Shown: positions 1-9,887 of the stretch, piece after piece
Layout: the number at the start of each line of letters is the position of its first letter
Numbering within the stretch: position 1 is the first letter of the stretch
Assembly (NCBI GenBank): GCA_002400495.2
Contig: NVQL02000076.1
Location: 1 to 64,000, forward strand
Origin: Alphaproteobacteria bacterium
GTDB lineage: Bacteria > Pseudomonadota > Alphaproteobacteria > Rhizobiales > OSC116
Direction: 5' to 3'
DNA length: 64,000 bases
Translations under genes and position numbers: made by a program
Notes under the pieces: generated by a model
What the model was told of the DNA's origin: nothing
Seen by the model: only the letters and a program-made list of their open reading frames with translations
Database searches by the model: none

Positions 1-156
1 CGTTTGATTTGGGGAAGTGATTGCCCATTTGTCGGGGATGAAGACCATGCAAACTATCGTTCGACATTGGATTGGTTTCTAAATGCCGTTCCCGATGAGA
101 AAGATCGCGAACAGATCCTCGGTAAAAATGCGCTGGCTTTATACTTTCAATCTTGA
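1..156 (+). CDS. Amidohydrolase family protein, C-terminal part (truncated by window edge)
   Basis: Frame 1 is open from base 1 and reads RLIWGSDCPFVGDEDHANYRSTLDWFLNAVPDEKDREQILGKNALALYFQS*; the WGSD(C/W)P and I.G.NA..L(Y/F) signature is typical of amidohydrolase_2 C-termini. Confidence 0.7.
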   Translation, partial: RLIWGSDCPFVGDEDHANYRSTLDWFLNAVPDEKDREQILGKNALALYFQS

Positions 157-306
157 ATAATGATCGGGCCAATTTTTATGGCTTGCGGGCAATATTTGCC
201 TGTATGGTTGCGACAGTGTTTTTAGAAATTATAAATAAGGACATCAGAATGATACAGCATCGCTGTCAGTCACTGATTCCGCGAATTGTATCGCGATGCC
301 CCCACC

Positions 307-678
307 TTAATCCCGTATTTTTAGTGTTAATGTTGCTTTCATCATTGGGTGAAAACGGCAAAAATAATCAAGGCTCATATCTTTGCTGATAATAATTTCT
401 TGCTGTTCGCCTTTTTTAAGGGTTTTTGTAGACCAACTTTTGTCCCTTGCGGTTGCGGTATGTGGTGCAATATCTATGTTCATCCAGATAACGACATCAC
501 CAATTTCGACATTTAAAATAGTGGGTTCAAACTCAAAATTGCTTATTTTAATTTGGTGAGTTTTGCGGTCTTTTCCATTAAGGGCGAGTGCTTTGCTGAT
601 AAAGTTAGGCAATAAGCTTGCAGCTACCGAAGTAGCTGCAAATATGGATAGGAATTTTCGTCTGGTTATGGATACCAT
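307..678 (-). CDS. Cupredoxin-like secreted protein (Tat-type leader)
   Basis: RRKFLSIFAATSVAAS leader; DVVIWMNIDIAPHTATA and YFCRFHPMMKATL copper-site-like motifs. Confidence 0.75.
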   Translation of the reverse strand: MVSITRRKFLSIFAATSVAASLLPNFISKALALNGKDRKTHQIKISNFEFEPTILNVEIGDVVIWMNIDIAPHTATARDKSWSTKTLKKGEQQEIIISKDMSLDYFCRFHPMMKATLTLKIRD

Positions 679-1211
679 TATTGACTAACTTTCTCGACCA
701 TCATAGCAGCGTGGTCTTGATGAGCTTTGAATATCTTTAAAGCAACGCCAAACAGCGCTTTTACTTCTGCATTCTCGATGTTTGGGATAAATGCATTTTC
801 AACAATGTCGTTTACAGCTTTATGGTAAGCAAGTTCATTTTCGGCATAAGCAATATCAAACTCCTTGCCACGTAATTGACTCAACATATCAATAGTTTTT
901 ACTGAGTTACTAAGCAATGTTTGGCTCAGGAAGTTATCTTGGGGTTCAGCTTTTAACTTTGCTAACAATGCCAATGCCTGCTCATTGACCGCAATATGAT
1001 CGCGTATCATTGTTTTGGCAAACTCCTGAATTTCAGGGTTGTCGGATATGCCCAATGCTAAATGCGCAATTTTAATATCAATATTGTCTGCAACATAGGC
1101 AACATGGGCAATCTCAAGATCGTTTAAATCTGCTGGGCTTTGAGCTTGGGCTGAGCCTGTTGTTACCGCAAATGATAAACCGATTGCCAGTATGGAGTTT
1201 CTTAATTTCAT
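678..1211 (-). CDS. DUF4142-type putative periplasmic protein
   Basis: ORF 678..1280 with a better start at MKLRNSILAIGLSFAVTTGSAQA (signal peptide); helical pattern EFAKTMIRDHIAVNEQALAL...; stop overlaps start of the cupredoxin gene. Confidence 0.65.
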   Translation of the reverse strand: MKLRNSILAIGLSFAVTTGSAQAQSPADLNDLEIAHVAYVADNIDIKIAHLALGISDNPEIQEFAKTMIRDHIAVNEQALALLAKLKAEPQDNFLSQTLLSNSVKTIDMLSQLRGKEFDIAYAENELAYHKAVNDIVENAFIPNIENAEVKALFGVALKIFKAHQDHAAMMVEKVSQ

Positions 1212-1384
1212 CTTTTTTTCCTTAATCATTGAATTGTGCCAGCAGATAGCTGCTAACAATTGCAATAAATACCATTTCAAAAGTATGATGAATGATGACT
1301 AGTCCTTTAAAACTGATCAATCGTACAATCTCTATTATTATTTGATCAATATGTTATGTTTGTAAGAACTTTGGAGGGTTTGAT

Positions 1385-2329
1385 ATGGATTTACTGAGTG
1401 ACATTCTTTCTCACATGCAATTAGAAGGCATGCTTTATTTTAGAACTTCTTTTACGTCACCCTGGAGTGTTCGTATGCCAAGCTATAAGAATGTGGCTAG
1501 GTTTCACTTTGCACATAGAGGACGGTGCTTGGTGAGGATTTCCCCAGATGAGCCGCCAGTGTTCTTAGAACAAGGCGACTTTTTAATTATCATGCGAGGC
1601 TCAGCACATACGCTCTATTGTGATCCGACCACTGAAAACCCAGCAACAAGACTTGACGATGTTGTTGAACGATCTGGTTTTAATGGCTCTGGTGTACTTG
1701 TTTATGGTGAATTAGGAACAGACCAAGAAACTCAGTTAGTGTGCGGACATTTTGCATTTGGTAAGAATGTACAGCATCCGTTTATTGATGCCTTGCCGAA
1801 TTATATACATATTAAGGATTATGCCAACGCTAACGGAATGTGGATGGAGCACACCCTAAAAATAATTGGTAATGAAGCTGGAGGTAAGCAAATGGGTGGT
1901 GATTTAATTGCCATGAAAATGTCAGAAATAATATTTGCACAGGCAATTAGAAGTTATCTCGAAAAAGACGGGTTAAGTAAGCCAGTATTAGCAGGTTTTG
2001 CGGATAACTCGATTGCCCAAGCCTTAACAGCTATTCATAAAAACCCCGGGAATGCTTGGACTTTGGAAAACCTGTCGCAAATATCAGGTATGTCTCGCAC
2101 AGCGTTTACAGCAAGGTTTTCTGCATTAGTTACGATGAGTCCATTAAAATATATTACGTTTTGGCGCATGCAATTAGCTACCCAACAACTGACAAATTCT
2201 AATGCGCCAATTATCGATATTGCCGAAATGGTGGGCTATCAATCTGAAGAGGCATTTAGCCGTGTATTTAAACGCCATTATCTAAAACCGCCCGGAGTTT
2301 ATCGACGAACAGCTATTTCGGAAGGTTGA
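1385..2329 (+). CDS. AraC family transcriptional regulator with cupin sensor domain
   Basis: C-terminal double HTH: TLENLSQISGMSRTAFTARFSALVTMSPLKYITFWRMQLA...IIDIAEMVGYQSEEAFSRVFKRHYLKPPGVYRR. Confidence 0.88.
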   Translation: MDLLSDILSHMQLEGMLYFRTSFTSPWSVRMPSYKNVARFHFAHRGRCLVRISPDEPPVFLEQGDFLIIMRGSAHTLYCDPTTENPATRLDDVVERSGFNGSGVLVYGELGTDQETQLVCGHFAFGKNVQHPFIDALPNYIHIKDYANANGMWMEHTLKIIGNEAGGKQMGGDLIAMKMSEIIFAQAIRSYLEKDGLSKPVLAGFADNSIAQALTAIHKNPGNAWTLENLSQISGMSRTAFTARFSALVTMSPLKYITFWRMQLATQQLTNSNAPIIDIAEMVGYQSEEAFSRVFKRHYLKPPGVYRRTAISEG

Positions 2330-2352
2330 TATTATTTGTGAACTTTTAGTTT

Positions 2353-4287
2353 CTATGGATTGGATTTGGTTCGTTGCCTAGGATAAGGTTCATTCAATAA
2401 TTTTGGCATTCCCTTCGGTGGCATTTTGCGTTTCTGAGCTGCAATTCTGTACATTGCGTTGGATGCGCCATAACCTTTGTAGGCACCGCGCCTTTCTGTT
2501 ATTTCGAAGAAAAAACCATCGCCGTAGCTTTGGCTGTATAGTTGGAAGAATTCGCCATTTTCATCTCGGTCATATAAAATATGATTTTGCCTTAGTTTTT
2601 GAAGTAAATTTGCGTCCAGCTCAAATCGAGTATCGAGATCATCATAATAATTATCGGAAATTTTTAATGGAATGAAACCATTTTTGCATAATTGTTCGTA
2701 AGTTTCGAATATATCGGCTGTTGAAAATGCCAAATGCTGAACACTCGAACCAAAACTTTCGGCCAAGAAATTGCCAGCTAAAGTTCTTCTGTTTTCGGCA
2801 CCGTTTAAGGTTAAACGAAAGCTGCCACTTTCATTTTCTATCACTTGGCTGCGGATTAATCCTGCGGGATCGACCACATCAATCATTGGGGTTTTATGAG
2901 TGTTGAAAATTGAAGCGTAAAATAACAACCAAGTGAGCATTTCCTCGTAATTCATGGTTTCTGCAATATGGTCTATGGTTCGTAGGCCTGCGCCAATAGG
3001 CGGTTTGGTGTTTTTTGGTTGTTTAAATTCGATTTCCCAAACTTTTTCTAAACCTGATTTATCGTCAATGAAGTGAATGATCCCGCCACCGACACCTCGA
3101 ATGGCGGGAATTTTTAGTTCGCCTGGGCCTACGGGTTGTTCAAAAAGAGAGGCTCCTAGCGTTTTTGCACGTTCCACCGTCGCTTGAGCGTCACTAACGC
3201 GCATACCTATGTCACAAATATTAGTGCCGTGATAAATATATGAAGATTGAGCAAAGCCTTCGCGCTCGGTGTTGATGACTATGTTAATTTTGCCTTGCCG
3301 CCATAGTGCAACCTCTTTTGATATATGGTTGCCTGATTTTTCAAACCCCATCGTCGATAATAATTTGCCTAATTCTTCTGCTTCTGTTTCATTTGCGGCA
3401 AATTCTACGAACTCGATGCCTTTCACATCGGTTTTTTTCGGCATGTCGGGCACATTTATGATTAAGTTTGGTTCTGCATATTTCACTTCATCCATTAGGT
3501 TTAAAAGCGATCGATATCCGTCTAATGCAATGGCTTTAGGTGAGCCACCTCTGAATTGGTCGTTGAAGATCTCTAGAGATAGAACTCCTTCATATCCAGT
3601 TGCTGCAACTGCGCTCATAAAAGCGACAACATCAAGATCACCTTCTCCGGGCATATTTCTAAAATGTCGGCTCCAATAGAGTAAATCCATATCTATATTG
3701 GGGGCATCGGCCAATTGGACAAAGAATATTTTATCGCCGGGAATTGATCGGATGGTTTGAGGGTCAATTTGACGGCCTAACGTGTGAAATGAATCCACAA
3801 TAAGCCCAACGTTAGGATGATCTGCGCGACGAACAATTTCCCATGCATCGCGGTGGTCACTTACATGCTTGCCCCAAGCCAAAGCTTCATAACCAATACG
3901 TAAATTGCGTTTTGCAGCTATTGCTCCTAGCTCAGCTAAATCATCGGCAGCGCGGTCAATACCCCCTAAAGCCGCAGATGCGACACTGGAACATATGAGA
4001 ACCAAATCAGTACCAAGTTCCTGCATAATATCGAATTTACGTTCTGCTCTTTGAAACGCTTTGCTTCTATAGGGTTCAGGCAAACCTTCGAAATCTCTAA
4101 ATGGTTGGAATAAATAAATTTCTAAGCCGTGATCTCTAACCATTTGGCCAACTTCTTTTGGTGAGCCATCAAAAGCTAAAAAATCATTTTCAAATATTTC
4201 AATGCCATCGAAACCAGCCGCTGAAATTGCGGCTAGTTTTTCGACAAAATCACCTGCTATAGAAACAGTTGCAATGGATGTTTTCAT
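2353..4287 (-). CDS. quiC: Two-domain sugar phosphate isomerase/epimerase + 4-hydroxyphenylpyruvate dioxygenase-like protein; probable 3-dehydroshikimate dehydratase
   Basis: N-terminal xylose-isomerase-like TIM barrel (MKTSIATVSIAGDFVEKLAAISAAGFDGIEIFENDF) fused to VOC/HPPD-like C-terminus (IDHIAETMNYEEMLTWLLFYASIF...; FFFEITERRGAYKGYGASNA); next to shikimate dehydrogenase and TRAP transporter. Confidence 0.82.
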   Translation of the reverse strand: MKTSIATVSIAGDFVEKLAAISAAGFDGIEIFENDFLAFDGSPKEVGQMVRDHGLEIYLFQPFRDFEGLPEPYRSKAFQRAERKFDIMQELGTDLVLICSSVASAALGGIDRAADDLAELGAIAAKRNLRIGYEALAWGKHVSDHRDAWEIVRRADHPNVGLIVDSFHTLGRQIDPQTIRSIPGDKIFFVQLADAPNIDMDLLYWSRHFRNMPGEGDLDVVAFMSAVAATGYEGVLSLEIFNDQFRGGSPKAIALDGYRSLLNLMDEVKYAEPNLIINVPDMPKKTDVKGIEFVEFAANETEAEELGKLLSTMGFEKSGNHISKEVALWRQGKINIVINTEREGFAQSSYIYHGTNICDIGMRVSDAQATVERAKTLGASLFEQPVGPGELKIPAIRGVGGGIIHFIDDKSGLEKVWEIEFKQPKNTKPPIGAGLRTIDHIAETMNYEEMLTWLLFYASIFNTHKTPMIDVVDPAGLIRSQVIENESGSFRLTLNGAENRRTLAGNFLAESFGSSVQHLAFSTADIFETYEQLCKNGFIPLKISDNYYDDLDTRFELDANLLQKLRQNHILYDRDENGEFFQLYSQSYGDGFFFEITERRGAYKGYGASNAMYRIAAQKRKMPPKGMPKLLNEPYPRQRTKSNP

Positions 4288-4292
4288 AATGG

Positions 4293-5588
4293 TTATCCTT
4301 TATAGCCGAATAATCTTGGGAAATAGAGAACGAAATCTGGCACGAATGTTATGATTGCCAGAGCCGCAATGAGCGCCAATATAAATGGCCAAATTTCACG
4401 TATAATCCTGCCGACTGGTTGGTTGGTGATGTTGGCGACGATGAACAGCAAAAGCCCATAAGGCGGGGTGATTAGGCCTAACATAGCGTTTACAACCGCT
4501 ATAACGCCAAAATGCAGCAGATCTATGCCCATGGATTGAACTGTTGGTAGTAATATAGGAACCACAATCAGGATGATGACGCCACCTTCTAATACACAAC
4601 CGAGCACGAGCATAAGGATGTTTACAGCCAATAGAAAACCGATTTTTGAAAGCTCTAAATCTATCATGAATTCGGAAATCGCAATGGGGATGTCTTCGCG
4701 AATGATTACATAATTAAAGGTAAGTGAACCTGCGATTAAGATGCCAATTGAACCAACCGACCTTGACCCACTTTTTAGCGTGTTCCAAAATGCACTGAGC
4801 GAGACTGAACGATAAAGTAGAACCGAAATGATTAAGGCATAAGCCGCTGCGACTGCCGCGGCTTCAGTCGGAGTCATTATGCCGCCATAGATGCCACCTA
4901 AAAGAATTACGGGCAGCATAAGCGCTGGAAATGCTTCATATGTAACTTTGGGAAGCTCGCGCAACGGAACGGCATTATCTGTTGGGAAATTCCGCTTTCG
5001 TGCAATCCAATAATTCATCAACCCCATCATCAGCGCCATCAATAAACCCGGCGCCATGCCTGCTGCAAACAGGTAGCCGACTGATTGATCTGAGACCAAC
5101 GCATAGAGCACCATTGGTATTGAAGGAGGGATGATGGGCCCCACAGTGGCCGTTGCAGCTGTAATGGCAGCAGCATAAGCTGGTGTGTATTTGCCGTCCT
5201 TTGTCATAAGATTGATGACGATTTTACCCATGCCAACAGCATCAGCTATCGCAGACCCAGACATGCCAGAAAAGATAACTGATGAGACAACATTCACATG
5301 GCCCAGCCCACCTCGAAACCGGCCTACCAATGCCTGACAGAATTTTAATAATTTTTCGGCTAGCGAGCCAATGTTCATAATGTCTGCTGCAAGTATGAAT
5401 AATGGAATGGCAAGCAGAGTGTAGCCATTATACAAGCCTTGTAGCATTTGCTCAGAGGCGATTGAAGGGTCGAACCCTTTGAGTATGAGGTATAAAAAGG
5501 AGCCAGACATCATGGCCAAGCCAACAGAAAGGCCGGATACGACCAAAGCAACGATCAAGATCATCGTGACGGTGAATGGATCAATCAT
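4293..5588 (-). CDS. dctM: TRAP transporter large permease (DctM family)
   Basis: GLSVGLAMMSG..., MSGSAIADAVGMG, PTEAAAVAAAYAL; typical DctM hydrophobic protein. Confidence 0.92.
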   Translation of the reverse strand: MIDPFTVTMILIVALVVSGLSVGLAMMSGSFLYLILKGFDPSIASEQMLQGLYNGYTLLAIPLFILAADIMNIGSLAEKLLKFCQALVGRFRGGLGHVNVVSSVIFSGMSGSAIADAVGMGKIVINLMTKDGKYTPAYAAAITAATATVGPIIPPSIPMVLYALVSDQSVGYLFAAGMAPGLLMALMMGLMNYWIARKRNFPTDNAVPLRELPKVTYEAFPALMLPVILLGGIYGGIMTPTEAAAVAAAYALIISVLLYRSVSLSAFWNTLKSGSRSVGSIGILIAGSLTFNYVIIREDIPIAISEFMIDLELSKIGFLLAVNILMLVLGCVLEGGVIILIVVPILLPTVQSMGIDLLHFGVIAVVNAMLGLITPPYGLLLFIVANITNQPVGRIIREIWPFILALIAALAIITFVPDFVLYFPRLFGYKG

Positions 5589-6102
5589 ATGTATGACTTT
5601 CAGGATGAGTTTCTAATTCTTCGGGAAGGCGATTGCCTGCAATGCCACCCCATGCGATCAACAACATGCGGACGATTACGGCGATGTGAAAAGGAATATA
5701 AATGCTGAAAACTAAATCAAATTGCCAAAGGAATGCAGCGGTACGTTCAATACTCATAAAAGTGACATAGTCCCAAGCATCTGGAAGCGTCCACATAAAA
5801 ATTCCCGCGGTAACTAGACCACTAAAAACATCAAATGCGCGGCGCATGCCTCGTGGCACAGCATAATAGACGATATCAAGCCGGATCATATCACTAGTTT
5901 TTATGACGAAAGCAAAGCTAAATAAAATACCCCAGAGCCAAGCGATCGTGACCCATTCTACTGTCCAAAGAACTGGCCAGCCAAGAACGTATCTGAAGAC
6001 TATTTGCATGATAAAAACGATGAACATGCTTAGAAGTAACGCAGCAGTTAAATGGTTTGACCATCGCGCAATAAGATTTGCCCAATTTCGAATTTTGTTC
6101 AT
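5581..6102 (-). CDS. dctQ: TRAP transporter small permease (DctQ family)
   Basis: 4-TM protein, FRYVLGWPVLWTVEWVTIAWLWGILFSFAFVIKTSDMIRLDIV; overlaps dctM. Confidence 0.9.
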   Translation of the reverse strand: MNKIRNWANLIARWSNHLTAALLLSMFIVFIMQIVFRYVLGWPVLWTVEWVTIAWLWGILFSFAFVIKTSDMIRLDIVYYAVPRGMRRAFDVFSGLVTAGIFMWTLPDAWDYVTFMSIERTAAFLWQFDLVFSIYIPFHIAVIVRMLLIAWGGIAGNRLPEELETHPESHTYD

Positions 6103-6133
6103 TAGAGGGAGCCTGATAAAGATAAGGAAAGTG

Positions 6134-6161
6134 AGGGTAGATAACGCTGGTTATCTACCCT
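6134..6161. terminator. Intercistronic hairpin between dctP and dctQ (12-bp perfect stem, 4-nt loop)
   Basis: AGGGTAGATAAC-GCTG-GTTATCTACCCT. Confidence 0.6.
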
Positions 6162-6173
6162 TTGTGTTGTTGA

Positions 6174-7157
6174 CTATTTACCGATGGCAGTAATTTTGTC
6201 CATCAGGCCTTCTGGCCAGTCCACATCTTGACCTTCTGCGGCATAGACTTTAATCACGTTTGCAAGGAATGCATCGAGATCTGGCGTATAAACAGTTAGG
6301 CCATTCTTGATCATGTCTTGCTCGAGTGACACTTCTAAATCCAAAGTAATTTTATCCATCACTTCTCTGAAGTTGTCAGCACATTCTTGAACTTTTGCTT
6401 GTTGATCAGCGTTCATTGAGTTCCATTTGGAAATTGAAATCGCGAATGAATTATTGGCGATTTGATGAGCTGTTTTGCCGATATGCGTCAATACCTCGTC
6501 AAATTTCATGCTGCGAACTGCAGGAAAAGCGTTATCCTGACCATCAATTGCGCCCGTTTGAAGCGCTGTATAAACTTCAGTAAACGGAATCGGGACGGTT
6601 GTTGCGCCCATTGCACGTCCTACCAATTGCCAACCTTCTCCTGGAGGCATTCTAAGCTTGATGCCATCAAGATCGGCAGGTGTCATGATTTTTTTGTCAC
6701 CTTTATAGCCTAAGTGACGTGCGCCAATATATGGGTTGGCTAGTAGTTTTACTTTGGCTTTATCTTCTATCTCAGCCAAAAGATCATCTAAAATGCCACT
6801 CGTCCAAACTTGACGCAAATGGTCATAATTGCGGTACAGGAATGGTACACCCAAAACCTTGGTATGCGGTACTTGGTTGTAAAAATCAAAAATAGCAAGG
6901 TTGCCCATGTCTAAATTACCGCGTTGCATAGCAGTTAGCTCAGTACCTTGTTTGAATAAAGTTGCACCATGATACGATTTGAAATTAAATTCATCTCCAA
7001 GGCATTCGCCGAATTCCTTGCGCAGAGTAGCTGTTCGGATGTCACCCTCTGACACTGTATCCGAAAAAATTAATTCGACTTTGTCGGCTGCAAACCCAGT
7101 TGTGGTTAACAGACCAAGTGCCAAAGCGGTGAGCCCGCTAGTTAGTTTTAAACGCAT
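6174..7157 (-). CDS. dctP: TRAP transporter substrate-binding protein (DctP family)
   Basis: Signal peptide MRLKLTSGLTALALGLLTTTGFAA; DLDGIKLRMPPGEGWQLVGRAMGATTVPIPFTEVYTALQTGAIDGQDNAFPAV is the DctP signature. Confidence 0.92.
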   Translation of the reverse strand: MRLKLTSGLTALALGLLTTTGFAADKVELIFSDTVSEGDIRTATLRKEFGECLGDEFNFKSYHGATLFKQGTELTAMQRGNLDMGNLAIFDFYNQVPHTKVLGVPFLYRNYDHLRQVWTSGILDDLLAEIEDKAKVKLLANPYIGARHLGYKGDKKIMTPADLDGIKLRMPPGEGWQLVGRAMGATTVPIPFTEVYTALQTGAIDGQDNAFPAVRSMKFDEVLTHIGKTAHQIANNSFAISISKWNSMNADQQAKVQECADNFREVMDKITLDLEVSLEQDMIKNGLTVYTPDLDAFLANVIKVYAAEGQDVDWPEGLMDKITAIGK

Positions 7158-7202
7158 TATGTTTCCTCCCATTTGCGTGTTGATGTCGGATTACCCGACG
7201 AA

Positions 7203-8096
7203 TTAACGGTTGAAAGCGTCAAATGTCGCTCTCATCCGGTTTTTATAGGGCTTAAGCCCAGTAAAGAGTTCAAAGGCGCGAACCGCCTGATAGATCGCCA
7301 TGTCCGAACCATCCATAACTTTGCAGCCAAGAGTTTTGGCAGCGGCAAGGAATTCGGTTTCCAACGGAAAATAAATGATGTCAATAACCCAATGATGTGA
7401 ACTTAAAAGTTCGATTGGAATAGGCGTTCCTGAATGGGCTGCCATGCCGATCGGGGTGGCGTTTATAAGCCCATCGGCCGCATTTACCGCTTGGACAACG
7501 TCAGTAACAATTGAAATTTTATCGTTGTTGGTTCGCGCGCGAAGTCTGTTCGCCAAATCTTGCGAAGTATGTTGGTTTTCATCGTAAATCATCAAATGAT
7601 CGATTTTTTGGTCAATAAGTGCGTTTGCAACAGCTGCGCCAGCTCCGCCTGCACCAATTAACAACACATTTTTACATTCGACGCCTGCCATATTATGTTT
7701 GAAGGCTTCCGCAAAACCCCAATAATCAGTGTTGTGTCCATAACGTTTGCCATCTTTAAACAAAACTGTATTCACTGCTTGAACTGCTTGAGCGGCATCT
7801 GAAAGATTGTCTAGAAACGGAATTGCGGCTTTTTTGAATGGATGGGTGATATTTACCCCATTGCAGCCACTTGCTTCAGCTTCTTTGAGAAGTTGTTCTA
7901 TATGTGTTTCTGCAGTCAGATTTTGAGTGTCAATTAAATCATAACGATATTGAATGCCCAATGCTGCGCCTTCTTCCATGTGCATCTTAGGTGTGCGCGA
8001 ATTTTGGATTCCCTCGCCAATCAGTGCGGTATAGAAATTGGACTTATCCAACTTACCACTGATGGGTTGCACATTGTTATCAACTCGAATTACCAA
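7203..8096 (-). CDS. aroE: Shikimate dehydrogenase family protein
   Basis: GCNGVNITHPFKKAAIPFLD, LLIGAGGAGAAVANAL, INATPIGMAAHSGTPIP are shikimate/quinate dehydrogenase motifs. Confidence 0.9.
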   Translation of the reverse strand: MVIRVDNNVQPISGKLDKSNFYTALIGEGIQNSRTPKMHMEEGAALGIQYRYDLIDTQNLTAETHIEQLLKEAEASGCNGVNITHPFKKAAIPFLDNLSDAAQAVQAVNTVLFKDGKRYGHNTDYWGFAEAFKHNMAGVECKNVLLIGAGGAGAAVANALIDQKIDHLMIYDENQHTSQDLANRLRARTNNDKISIVTDVVQAVNAADGLINATPIGMAAHSGTPIPIELLSSHHWVIDIIYFPLETEFLAAAKTLGCKVMDGSDMAIYQAVRAFELFTGLKPYKNRMRATFDAFNR

Positions 8097-8143
8097 AACT
8101 ATCTCCTAAACTGAGTGAGATTACTCAACGTTGTAAAGTTTGT

Positions 8144-8184
8144 ACCGTCTAGTACAAAAAGTCAACAACTTTGTACTAGACGGT
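8144..8184. promoter_or_regulatory. Perfect 15-bp inverted repeat in the divergent promoter; candidate TetR operator
   Basis: ACCGTCTAGTACAAA-aagtcaacaac-TTTGTACTAGACGGT. Confidence 0.75.
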
Positions 8185-8245
8185 TAATAATTTTTTATGT
8201 AGCATGGGCTAACACATAATTCGATACAGCCGAGGAAGCCATTAA

Positions 8246-8908
8246 ATGGAATTGGAAGAAAAACCGATTAAAGCAGTGAAGCGGGACCCTAAAGGTGTGC
8301 GGCGTAACATATTGCGCGTGTCGTCAAAAGAATTTGCAGAATATGGCTTATCAGGGGCGCGTGTAAATGAAATTGCAGCTTTAACTAAAGCCTCTAAGCG
8401 TATGATTTATTATTATTATGGCGATAAAGAAGGTTTGTATAAAGCTTGTCTGGAAGCTGCTTACTCACATGTAAGGGCAGGCGAAGAAAAATTAGATTTG
8501 GGTGGGTTGGAGCCTGATAAAGCATTGGCAAAATTAGTCGGATTTACCTTTGATCATCATCGGAAGAATCCCGATTTTATACGCTTGGTTATGATCGAAA
8601 ATATACACAAAGCAGCCTTTCTTAAAGGCTCAGAAATCATTCGTAGTGTCAATGCCGCTGCCATTAAAAACCTAACTGACATCATCATTAGAGGCCAAAG
8701 TTCTGGCGTGTTTCGTGATAAACTAGACCCTGTAGAATTGCATTGGCAAATATCCGCATTGAGTTTTTTTAACGTGTCAAACAAACCAACTTTTTCGGCA
8801 CTATTTGATAGTGAACTTTATTCGGATGAGGGGCAGCGGACACTTCGCGATCACGCTGTTGAAATGATATTGCTATATGTCAGCCATAAACAAGGAACGC
8901 AAAAATGA
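8246..8908 (+). CDS. TetR/AcrR family transcriptional regulator
   Basis: ILRVSSKEFAEYGLSGARVNEIAALTKASKRMIYYYYGDKEGLYKACLE HTH. Confidence 0.93.
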   Translation: MELEEKPIKAVKRDPKGVRRNILRVSSKEFAEYGLSGARVNEIAALTKASKRMIYYYYGDKEGLYKACLEAAYSHVRAGEEKLDLGGLEPDKALAKLVGFTFDHHRKNPDFIRLVMIENIHKAAFLKGSEIIRSVNAAAIKNLTDIIIRGQSSGVFRDKLDPVELHWQISALSFFNVSNKPTFSALFDSELYSDEGQRTLRDHAVEMILLYVSHKQGTQK

Positions 8909-9834
8909 TGAATCCAGAACTGAAACCTTTTCTAAAACGCTGGGATGAGGAATGGGCAAGCCTTAAAATGGGTGCAACGCCCGCAGATCGACGCGCGCAT
9001 TTTGAAATTTCTGCTCGTAATATGCGCCTTCCTACACCAGAGGATGTTGATACAAGTGTTGAATATTGGATCGATAGCCCAAATGAACAGGTGCGTGTGC
9101 GCGTATTCCGGCACAATAGTGAAGGAAAACAACCATGTTTGATTTACATGCATGGTGGTGCATTTATGCAGGGATCTCCAGAGACACATTGGGATATAAC
9201 CTCGCGCATTGCTTCATGGAATCAACAAACTGTTATAAGCGTGGATTATGCTAAGGCGCCTGAAAAACCTTATCCGAGGGCGATTGACCAAGTAGGTGCG
9301 GTTGTTCATTGGGTAAATGATAATGCAGAAAAACTAAATATTGACCCTGCCAAAATCTCAATTGGTGGCGATAGTGCGGGCGGAAATTTAGCGGCCGCCG
9401 CCACTTTGGATACTCGAGGTGATGTTACTTTGATTGCCCAATTACTTATATATCCGGCTTGTGATTACGATCGGTCAAGACCATCGTATTTGGAAAACCC
9501 TAATGGTCCCATTGTAACTGTTGCGGGAATGGCAGCTGTAGATGCAAATTATTGCCCTAATCTAAGTGACAGATTAAGCCCTAGATCAGCACCATTGTTA
9601 GCAAAAAGCCATGCTGGTTTGCCACCAGCATTTGTTGCGGTAGCCGAATGCGACCCGCTACGTGATAGTGGTATTGTATATGCTGAGGCGCTAGAGTCAG
9701 CAGGGGTTTCTGTCGAACTTGACACTGGTGATGGTCTGATTCACGGGTATTTGCGTTCTCTAGATTATTGCGAAGACGCGAATGCCAAGCTTAAAAAAAT
9801 GGCTGCTTGGTTAAAACAGCTAAACGACTTGTAA
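8905..9834 (+). CDS. Alpha/beta hydrolase (HSL-type esterase)
   Basis: YMHGGAFMQGSPETH oxyanion motif and GGDSAGGNLAAA nucleophile elbow. Confidence 0.92.
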   Translation: MMNPELKPFLKRWDEEWASLKMGATPADRRAHFEISARNMRLPTPEDVDTSVEYWIDSPNEQVRVRVFRHNSEGKQPCLIYMHGGAFMQGSPETHWDITSRIASWNQQTVISVDYAKAPEKPYPRAIDQVGAVVHWVNDNAEKLNIDPAKISIGGDSAGGNLAAAATLDTRGDVTLIAQLLIYPACDYDRSRPSYLENPNGPIVTVAGMAAVDANYCPNLSDRLSPRSAPLLAKSHAGLPPAFVAVAECDPLRDSGIVYAEALESAGVSVELDTGDGLIHGYLRSLDYCEDANAKLKKMAAWLKQLNDL

Positions 9835-9844
9835 ACATAAGAAT

Positions 9845-9871
9845 CTGGCAAGCCTGTCATTGGCTTGCCAG
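9845..9871. terminator. Intercistronic hairpin (10-bp perfect stem)
   Basis: CTGGCAAGCC-tgtcatt-GGCTTGCCAG. Confidence 0.55.
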
Positions 9872-9887
9872 CCGAAGGAAATATTCT

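Noticed and set aside
1314-1350. Direct repeats TGATCAAT (1314-1321 and 1343-1350) upstream of the AraC gene
   Set aside because: Could be AraC half-sites, but 8-bp AT-rich repeats are too short to support without other copies.
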